Shown here in pieces: positions 58,614-64,000 of a stretch of 64,000 nucleotides of DNA. Each line of letters starts with the position of its first letter. Position 1 is the first letter of the stretch. The translations under genes were made by a program, and so were the position numbers. Source of the stretch: VRUE01 sp963817905 (GTDB lineage: Bacteria > Actinomycetota > Thermoleophilia > Solirubrobacterales > 70-9); assembly GCA_963817905.1 (NCBI GenBank), contig CAWFPS010000002.1, positions 682,001-746,000 of the forward strand. Reading direction: 5' to 3'. The notes under the pieces are model-generated. The model was not told the DNA's origin. It did no database searches and saw only the letters and a list, made by a program, of their open reading frames with translations.

Positions 58614-59875
58614 CAGGCTCCCACCTCCGCCCGGATCGCGCCCGGGCTTTCCTCGTTTTGGCCGTCGCTGTCGGACTCGGCCCCGACCAGGATCGCGATC
58701 TTGCCGAGGTGCTTGTTTTCGTGCAGCAGCTGGTGCGCCTCGGCGACCCCGTCGAAGCCCATCGTCTGCCAGATCACCGGGCGGACCTTGCCCTCGGCCA
58801 TCAGCTGGTTGGCCTTCATGCACTCATAGGCGTTGGCGAAGTGCGAGCCGATGATCTGCTTTTGGCGCATCCACAGGTAGCGCACGTCGAAGTCGAGCTG
58901 GAAGCCCGAAGTGGCGCCGCAGATGACGACCTTGCCGAACGGCTTGACGACGAAGACCGAGGTCGGGAAGGTCGCCTGGCCGACGTGCTCGAAGACGATG
59001 TCGGGGGCGTCGCCGAGGATCTCCTTGACCCGCTTGGCGAAGCCGCGCGAGGCCTTGAAGCGCTCCTTGTCGGCGGCCTTGTCGGCAAGGTTCTCCGGCG
59101 TCCGCATCATCTCGCCGAACTCGGCCCGGTTGATGTAGTCGACGGCGCCGAGCTGCTTGACCAGCTCGCCCTTCTCATCGGAGGAGACGACGCCGACCGC
59201 GTTGGCGCCCGCCGCCTTGCAGAGCTGCACGGCGAAGACGCCTAGGCCACCTGCGGCGCCCCAGATAAGGACGTTGTGGCCGGGCTGCAGCTTGCACTGG
59301 TCGATCAGCATCCGGTAGGCGGTGAAGTAGGTGAGCCCGTAGGCGGACGAGTCGGCCCAGGAGAGGTTCTGGGGGCGGGGGAGAAGCTGCTGTGCCTGCA
59401 CCTTGGTGAACTGGGCGAAGGAGCCCCAGGTCGTCTCGTAGCCCCAGATCCTCTGGCTGGGTGCCGCCAGCGGGTCGAGCCCGTGCACCTCGACGTCCTC
59501 GTAGGAGGCCTGGTTGCAGTGGACGACGACCTCGTCGCCGGGCTTCCAGCGGGTGACGCCCTCGCCGACCTTCCAGACGATCCCCGAGGCGTCGGAGCCG
59601 CCGATGTGGTGGCCGTACTCGGGATGGTCGCCGTAGCCGAAGACCGAGACCGGCTTGCCGAGGGCGGCCCAGACGTTGTTGAAGTTGACGCCGGCCGCCA
59701 TTACGCGGACAATCACCTCGAAAGCCCCTGGCTCGGGTACCTCGATCTGCTCTAGCTGGAAAGCGTCGTTCGGCTCGCCCTCGCGCTCCTGGCGGATGAC
59801 CCAGGCAGCCATCGTCTCGGGCAACACGCCGGGCTCGACGTCCAACTTCGCGACTGTGCTCGTGTCAACGGCCAA
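58613..59875 (-). CDS. ccr: Crotonyl-CoA carboxylase/reductase
   Basis: 420 aa MDR-family enzyme; TTG start backed by GGAGGA seven bases upstream. It reductively carboxylates crotonyl-CoA to (2S)-ethylmalonyl-CoA with NADPH. Diagnostic blocks: AGVNFNNVWAALG, GSDASGIVWKVG, RIWGYETTWGSFAQF, VLIWGAAGGLGVFAVQL (NADPH site), DIVFEHVGQATFP, and IIGSHFANAYE. The Asn, Glu and His that form the CO2 pocket in known Ccr appear present; the pocket Phe of Kitasatospora is Tyr, as in Rhodobacter (from memory). It is the committed step of the ethylmalonyl-CoA pathway. The small gene at 58320 is coupled to it. Confidence 0.93.
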   Translation of the reverse strand: MAVDTSTVAKLDVEPGVLPETMAAWVIRQEREGEPNDAFQLEQIEVPEPGAFEVIVRVMAAGVNFNNVWAALGKPVSVFGYGDHPEYGHHIGGSDASGIVWKVGEGVTRWKPGDEVVVHCNQASYEDVEVHGLDPLAAPSQRIWGYETTWGSFAQFTKVQAQQLLPRPQNLSWADSSAYGLTYFTAYRMLIDQCKLQPGHNVLIWGAAGGLGVFAVQLCKAAGANAVGVVSSDEKGELVKQLGAVDYINRAEFGEMMRTPENLADKAADKERFKASRGFAKRVKEILGDAPDIVFEHVGQATFPTSVFVVKPFGKVVICGATSGFQLDFDVRYLWMRQKQIIGSHFANAYECMKANQLMAEGKVRPVIWQTMGFDGVAEAHQLLHENKHLGKIAILVGAESDSDGQNEESPGAIRAEVGA

Positions 59876-59930
59876 CTGTGATCCTCCGCGGTTTGGGAAC
59901 AGGGACGGGCGCGGCGAATCCTAACGGCGC

Positions 59931-61121
59931 TCAGGCGGCCTTGGACTCGTCCCCCTCGTCGAGCTCTTTCAGCTCGGCGAGGATCGGGCGCACGGCACGA
60001 TCTACCCGGTGGGGCTCCTCCAGCTCCTTGCCCGAGGCGGCGCCCATCTCCTCGATCCGGCGCAGCTGCGGCATGATCCGGCTCTCCAGCGAGCCGACCG
60101 CGTCGTCGAAGGACTTGGTCGCCGAGTTGAGCTGGCGTCCGGCCTTGGCGAAGTGTTCGAGGAAGGCGCCCATGCGGCCGTGCAGCTCACGCGAGGCGGA
60201 GGCGATCTCCTGTGCCTGCTCGGCGATCTGCTCCTGGCGCCAGCCCAGCTCGACCGTGCGCAGCAGGCCGACCAGCGTGGTCGGCGTCGCGATCAGGATC
60301 TTCTGCTCGAGCGCGTAGTCATAGAGCGAGGCCTCGGCCTCGAAGGCAGCATGGAGGGCGGCCTCCGAGGGCATGAAGCAGACGACGAAGTCGGGCGACT
60401 CGCCGCTGTCGAACTGGTCCTGGTAGCGCTTCGAGGAGAGTTTGGTGATGTGGTCGCGGACCTGGCGGGCGTGGCGGATCAGCTCGCCCTTGCGGGTCGC
60501 GTCGTCCTCGGCCTCGAGCACCTCGAGATAGGCGTCGAGCGGGACCTTGGAGTCGATTACGACCCGGCGTCCCGCCGGCAGCATCACCACGGCGTCGGGA
60601 CGCAGGACCGACTCGCCGTCGCTCATCGTCTGCTGCAGCTCGAAATCGACGTGCTCGGTCATGCCGGCGATCTCGACGCAGCGCTTCAGTTGCACCTCGC
60701 CCCACTGGCCGCGGGTCTGCGGCTGGCGCAACGCCTTGACCAGGGTGCCGGTCTGGGTGCCGAGGTCGCCGAGCCCGACCTTCATCTCGTCGAGCAAGGT
60801 CCGCATCGCGCCGTCGGCCTTGCTGCGGTCCCGGCTCAGGGTCGAGACCTCTTTTTCGATCCGCTCTAGGTTTTTCCCGATCGGCTCGGTCAGCCGCCGG
60901 AACTCGGCCTCGCGCTTCTGCAGCGCCGCCTCGGCCGACTGGGTGTCGAGCTTGCGCGACTCCTCGTTTACCCGCAGCAGGTCGGCGACCGCCTTTGCCG
61001 TCGCCTCCTGGATCGCCGGACCGTGGTCGAGCGGCGCCTGCTCCTCGCTGGGGCGCGAGACGACGTAGACGAGTGCCGCGACGAGCGCGAGCACGGCTAT
61101 GGCGAGAACGATGGTCACCAA
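59931..61121 (-). CDS. rmuC: DNA recombination protein RmuC
   Basis: 396 aa. N-terminal membrane helix (IVLAIAVLALVAALVYVV), coiled coil ~40-115 (LTEPIGKNLERIEKEVSTL), then the RmuC domain: RGQWGEVQLKRCVEIAGM, VVIDSKVPLDAYLE, DFVVCFMPSEAALHAAFE, and KILIATPTTLVGLLRTV. The fold is nuclease-like; RmuC limits inversion recombination at short repeats, notable in a window this rich in inverted repeats. Start is TTG 61121 or GTG 61118. Confidence 0.92.
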   Translation of the reverse strand: MVTIVLAIAVLALVAALVYVVSRPSEEQAPLDHGPAIQEATAKAVADLLRVNEESRKLDTQSAEAALQKREAEFRRLTEPIGKNLERIEKEVSTLSRDRSKADGAMRTLLDEMKVGLGDLGTQTGTLVKALRQPQTRGQWGEVQLKRCVEIAGMTEHVDFELQQTMSDGESVLRPDAVVMLPAGRRVVIDSKVPLDAYLEVLEAEDDATRKGELIRHARQVRDHITKLSSKRYQDQFDSGESPDFVVCFMPSEAALHAAFEAEASLYDYALEQKILIATPTTLVGLLRTVELGWRQEQIAEQAQEIASASRELHGRMGAFLEHFAKAGRQLNSATKSFDDAVGSLESRIMPQLRRIEEMGAASGKELEEPHRVDRAVRPILAELKELDEGDESKAA

Positions 61122-61172
61122 CCGATGGTGACGGGCGCGCCAGACGTTGCGGCGCCCGCGAAAGGCCGCTAT

Positions 61173-61661
61173 TTACGGCAGCAGCAGGTCGTTCTGGGAG
61201 GAGCTGCGGTACGGGCCGACGGCGAAGCGGACCGGCTTGGCGCTGGGGATGTCGGCGGCGCTGACCCGGTAGACGCCGGTCGGGAGCGCGGTCAGCAGCG
61301 AGCCGTTGCCATTGGCGACCAGCGCCCCGGAGTGGACGTTCTTGGGGCCGCGGATTTCCAGCTTCGAGTCGAAGTCGGTGAGGTTGGCGGCGACGAAGAC
61401 GACGTCGACCGGGGCCTTGGAGCGGACCGGCGGCTGGCCGGCGTGCTGGTTCTGGGGGATCTGCTGGCTCGGTTCGGGGCCGACCGCGATCCGCGGCGGC
61501 TGCACCGTGATCGCCCTCGGCGTCACCGTGACGCTGACCCGGGTCGGCGGCTGCGGTCGCGGTTCGTTGGGATGTTCGGAGGAACCGCAGCCGGCGGCGG
61601 CCAGGCCCAGCGCAACGACGGCGCAGCCGGCGGCGAAGGCTCTGCCTCTCCCACGTCCCAT
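61173..61661 (-). CDS. Hypothetical lipoprotein
   Basis: 162 aa: Arg-rich start, hydrophobic stretch, lipobox LAAAGC with the lipidated Cys near residue 25. Mature part is Pro-rich (NEPRPQPPTRVSV) then a small beta-rich domain (DVVFVAANLTDFDSKLEI, VYRVSAADIPSAKPVRF). It is 11 bp downstream of ygfZ on the same strand, so probably cotranscribed. Family not recognised. Confidence 0.68.
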   Translation of the reverse strand: MGRGRGRAFAAGCAVVALGLAAAGCGSSEHPNEPRPQPPTRVSVTVTPRAITVQPPRIAVGPEPSQQIPQNQHAGQPPVRSKAPVDVVFVAANLTDFDSKLEIRGPKNVHSGALVANGNGSLLTALPTGVYRVSAADIPSAKPVRFAVGPYRSSSQNDLLLP

Positions 61662-61672
61662 CGAGGCGGAAT

Positions 61673-62626
61673 CTAGCCGAAGGGCAAGTCGACTACGCGA
61701 GCCGTAACGCCATCTTCACCTACGAGCAGCTCGGCACCGGGCTCTGCCTCGCGGCGAACGATCGCCAGGCCGACCGGCCCGTGGGCGGGGGAGACGCCGC
61801 TGCCGCCGAGCTTCCCGACCTCCTTCTCGCCGAGCCTCAGGGCGCTGCCGGGCTGTGCCGGGGCGCTCAGCCGCAGGCCGCGCAGGTGGCGGTTGGGCTT
61901 GCCCTTGTAGTGGAGCCGGGCGACCGTCTCCTGGCCGATGTAGCAGCCCTTCTCGAAGTTGACGGCGCGCGCGACGATGCCCGCCTCGGCCGGCATCGTC
62001 GCCGTGTCCATCTCGCTGCCGAAGCGGGGTGTGCCGGACTCGATCCGCAGGATCTCGACCGCCTCGGCGCTGACCGCGGGGGCGCCGGCGGCGGCGAGGG
62101 CAGCGACCAGCCGCTCGCGGTCGGCGGCGGCCGCGATCAGGTCGATGCCGAGCCCGGTGCCGACCGCGAGGCACTCGATCCCGTCGATCGAGACCCCCTC
62201 GACGGCGTGCTCGGGCAGGGCTGGCGAACCGGCCAACTCGACGCTGCGCGGCCCGACCAGCGAGACGAGCGCCCGCTCCTCCGTCACGTCGGCAAGCTCG
62301 ACCTCGCGCCCGATCTTGTACATCTCGAGATGCCGCCGCGCCGCCTCCAGCGCCTCTGGCTCAGTATCGAGCCAGGCTTCACTCTCGGCCAGCCGCAGCA
62401 CCCGCATGTCGGCCTGCATATGCCCCTTGCGATCGAGCAGCGCCGCGTAGCAACCCTCACCCGGCTCAAGCACCTCGATGTCGTTGGTCAGCTGCCCCTG
62501 CAGAAACTCAGCCGCCTCGGAACCGCGCAGCACAAGCTTCCCTCGCCCAGACCGATCAAGCACCCCACACTCCTCCCTGAGCTGCCGGTACTGGGCGTCG
62601 AGCTCAACTGTCACGGCTTCAGCCAT
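61673..62626 (-). CDS. ygfZ: Folate-binding Fe-S repair protein YgfZ
   Basis: 317 aa of the GcvT/YgfZ family: GVLDRSGRGKLVLRGSEA, LQGQLTNDIEVL, and the diagnostic KGCYIGQETVARLHYKGK near residue 225 with the reactive Cys. It uses tetrahydrofolate in maintaining some Fe-S enzymes. It is divergent from the MntR-like gene; the 176-bp gap contains a 24-bp perfect inverted repeat and the tandem operator. Confidence 0.88.
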   Translation of the reverse strand: MAEAVTVELDAQYRQLREECGVLDRSGRGKLVLRGSEAAEFLQGQLTNDIEVLEPGEGCYAALLDRKGHMQADMRVLRLAESEAWLDTEPEALEAARRHLEMYKIGREVELADVTEERALVSLVGPRSVELAGSPALPEHAVEGVSIDGIECLAVGTGLGIDLIAAAADRERLVAALAAAGAPAVSAEAVEILRIESGTPRFGSEMDTATMPAEAGIVARAVNFEKGCYIGQETVARLHYKGKPNRHLRGLRLSAPAQPGSALRLGEKEVGKLGGSGVSPAHGPVGLAIVRREAEPGAELLVGEDGVTARVVDLPFG

Positions 62627-62651
62627 AAACAGATTCTAGAAAGCAACGGTC

Positions 62652-62724
62652 GTGGGCGACGGGGATGGCCCCCGGACCAGCCTCCCAGGCTGTTGCTGGG
62701 CCGGGGGCCATCCCCGTCGCCCAC
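62652..62724. repeat. 24-bp perfect inverted repeat with a third, degenerate arm
   Basis: Arms 62652-62675 and 62701-62724 are exactly complementary (outer end GTGGGCGACGGGG). The 25-nt loop folds again: CCAG/CTGG and AGCCT-CCC-AGGCT. A degenerate copy of the right arm follows at about 62744-62765 (GGGCCATCCCAGTCGCCC). It lies between divergent genes, where a terminator is not expected. Confidence 0.85.
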
Positions 62725-62776
62725 CTCCCAAGCTCTCGCAGGACCAGGGCCATCCCAGTCGCCCTACACCTCCATT

Positions 62777-62811
62777 TTTAGATCCCTCTAAACTCTTTAG
62801 CCATGTCTAAA
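62777..62811. promoter_or_regulatory. Tandem DtxR/MntR-type operator over the start codon
   Basis: TTTAG-ATCCCT-CTAAA (62777-62792) and TTTAG-CCATGT-CTAAA (62796-62811), two identical palindromic half-site pairs repeating every 19 bp; the second contains the ATG at 62803. Such boxes fit two regulator dimers and self-repression. Confidence 0.75.
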
Positions 62812-63234
62812 ACCTCCGAGGCAATCGAGGACTACGCCAAGGCGATCTACGCCCTCTCCCAGCAGCGCCAGGGCCCCGTCCTCAACGGCGAGGTCGCCGA
62901 CCGCCTGGGCGTCGCCCCGGCAACCGCCACCTCGATGCTGAAGAAGCTCGGCGAGATGGGCCTCGTCGACTACCTGCCATACAAGGGCGTCACCCTGACC
63001 CCGGCCGGCGAGAAGGTCGCGCTCGAGGTGATCCGCCACCACCGCCTGATCGAGGCCTATCTCTCGGAGGCGCTCGGCATGCCCGAGGACCGCGTCCACG
63101 CCGAGGCCGAGGTGCTCGAGCACTACATCTCCGAGGACCTCGAGCTGCTGATCGCGGCCAAGCTCGGCGAACCGAGCCACGACCCGCACGGGACGCCGAT
63201 CCCCGGCCCCGACCTCGCACCGCCGCAGGGATAG
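62803..63234 (+). CDS. MntR/DtxR-family metalloregulator
   Basis: 143 aa: winged helix (VLNGEVADRLGVAPATATSML, LGEMGLVDYLPYKGV) and the dimerisation/metal domain with VIRHHRLIEAYL, DRVHAEAEVLEHYISEDLE; the Glu/Glu/His of EAEVLEHYIS align with MntR metal ligands. There is no C-terminal SH3 domain, so MntR-like. The downstream Nramp gene follows two bases after the stop; manganese (or iron) control of its uptake is the likely job. The tandem operator at its own start suggests autoregulation. Confidence 0.85.
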   Translation: MSKTSEAIEDYAKAIYALSQQRQGPVLNGEVADRLGVAPATATSMLKKLGEMGLVDYLPYKGVTLTPAGEKVALEVIRHHRLIEAYLSEALGMPEDRVHAEAEVLEHYISEDLELLIAAKLGEPSHDPHGTPIPGPDLAPPQG

Positions 63235-63338
63235 CCGTGTCTGGCGTTCCCCCCGCGGAAACCCGCGGAGACACGGCCTCCAAGGTCCAGGCCGGGGAGG
63301 GCTCCAACGTTTCCTCCGGGGGAACGCCAGACACGGCT
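63233..63338. repeat. 21-bp perfect inverted repeat at the regulator-transporter junction
   Basis: Arms 63233-63253 and 63318-63338 (AGCCGTGTCTGGCGTTCCCCC and its complement), 64-nt loop with the hairpin CCGCGG-AAACC-CGCGG and a degenerate third half-copy AGACACGGCC at about 63269-63278. The left arm contains the end of the regulator stop codon. Confidence 0.8.
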
Positions 63339-64000
63339 TTCGGTGGAGCTGGTGTCGAGGACGTTCTGCCTGGAGAGGCAGCGGTTGCCGCGGCGGCGCG
63401 GCGTTCGCTGGAGGGCGAGAGCCGGGGAGTGCGGCGCATCTGGCCGTTTCTCGGCCCCGCCTTCATCGCCGCCGTCGCCTACATCGACCCCGGCAACTTC
63501 GCCACCAACATCGCCGGCGGGGCCAAGTTCGGCTACCTGCTGCTCTGGGTGATCCTCTCCGCCAACCTGATCGCGATGGTCGTCCAGACCCAGTCGGCGA
63601 AGCTCGGGATCGCGACCGGCAAGAACCTCGCCGAGCTCTGCCGCGAGACCTTCTCGCGCCGCACCTCGATCGGCCTCTGGCTGCAGGCCGAGGTGGTGGC
63701 GATGGCGACCGACATCGCCGAGGTGGTTGGCGCCGCGCTCGGCCTCAACCTGCTCTTCGGCATCCCGCTCTTCCCGGCCGGGCTGCTCGCCGGCGCCGGC
63801 GCCTTCGCGATCCTCGCCCTGCAGCAGATGGGCTTCCGCCGCCTCGAGGCGGCGATCACGGCCCTGGTCGGCGTCGTCGTCGCCTCCTTCGTCTACGAGC
63901 TCTTCGAGTCCAGCCCCGATGGCGGCGAAATCGCCAAGCACCTGGTCGTGCCCGGCTTCGCCGGCACCGAGAGCATCCTGCTCGCCACCGGGATCATCGG
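63237..64000 (+). CDS. mntH: Nramp-family metal transporter (partial, runs off the window)
   Basis: Visible ~254 codons. DPGNFATNIAGGAKFGYLLL is the TM1 metal-binding motif (Asp, Asn) and MATDIAEVVGAALGLNLLF the TM6 Met-containing motif of Nramp proteins; proton-coupled uptake of Mn2+ or Fe2+. The frame is open from GTG 63237, two bases after the regulator stop, giving ~65 extra N-terminal residues encoded by the inverted repeat (SGVPPAETRGD, GGTPDTAF). GTG 63429 is an alternative start near the family norm. Context supports control by the upstream MntR-like protein. Confidence 0.83.
   Translation, partial: MSGVPPAETRGDTASKVQAGEGSNVSSGGTPDTAFGGAGVEDVLPGEAAVAAAARRSLEGESRGVRRIWPFLGPAFIAAVAYIDPGNFATNIAGGAKFGYLLLWVILSANLIAMVVQTQSAKLGIATGKNLAELCRETFSRRTSIGLWLQAEVVAMATDIAEVVGAALGLNLLFGIPLFPAGLLAGAGAFAILALQQMGFRRLEAAITALVGVVVASFVYELFESSPDGGEIAKHLVVPGFAGTESILLATGII

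Noticed and set aside
1..64000. tRNA, rRNA or riboswitch genes
   Set aside because: Reading intergenic regions showed no T-loop, cloverleaf or riboswitch-like core; not excluded by computation.

Overview
The window is high-GC DNA with GC-rich third codon positions, frequent GTG and TTG starts, ATGA/GTGA/TGATG gene overlaps and many secreted proteins with Ala/Pro-rich linkers. Together with a GTP-type PEP carboxykinase, a short Streptomyces-type mesaconyl-CoA hydratase, a DUF4333 lipoprotein, ClpS and a sorbosone-dehydrogenase/PKD secreted protein, this points to an actinobacterium. My best guess is the Thermoleophilia/Solirubrobacterales; that placement is inference from gene style, not from a marker gene. 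No rRNA, tRNA or CRISPR was seen.

Layout. 0-4 kb: end of sucCD, a divergent small lipoprotein and a GTP-dependent PEP carboxykinase with one apparent frameshift. 4-10.8 kb: five tandem paralogous secreted GH26-like glycoside hydrolases, all on the minus strand. 10.8-15.5 kb and 20.9-41 kb: a large surface-polysaccharide locus with about a dozen glycosyltransferases (several fused), a Wzx-like flippase, a Wzm/Wzt ABC exporter, two polysaccharide deacetylase domains, two CelD-like acetyltransferases, an APH-like protein (frameshifted) and membrane proteins. 15.5-20.8 kb: an accessory insert splitting that locus, with a metzincin-type secreted protease, a broken integrase, a RusA-like resolvase and a two-gene membrane unit including a SLATT-domain protein.

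41-60 kb holds five enzymes that together make up most of the ethylmalonyl-CoA pathway: mcl, mcd, mch, ecm and ccr. They are scattered on both strands among unrelated genes: pabB/pabC, an SCP2-like protein, a UDP-sugar dehydrogenase, lhgO, an AbiEi-Fic fusion and clpS. The expected flow is crotonyl-CoA to ethylmalonyl-CoA (Ccr), methylsuccinyl-CoA (Ecm), mesaconyl-CoA (Mcd), beta-methylmalyl-CoA (Mch), then glyoxylate plus propionyl-CoA (Mcl). SucCD and PEP carboxykinase in the same window could link this to succinate and gluconeogenesis. 60-64 kb: rmuC, a lipoprotein, ygfZ, and an MntR-like regulator with a tandem operator followed by an Nramp transporter that runs off the window.

Non-coding structure is unusually rich. 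There are several long inverted repeats whose arms differ from locus to locus, a dispersed palindromic element present once between genes and once inside pabB without breaking its frame, a shared motif upstream of three of the GH26-like genes, and clear operator palindromes at two regulators.
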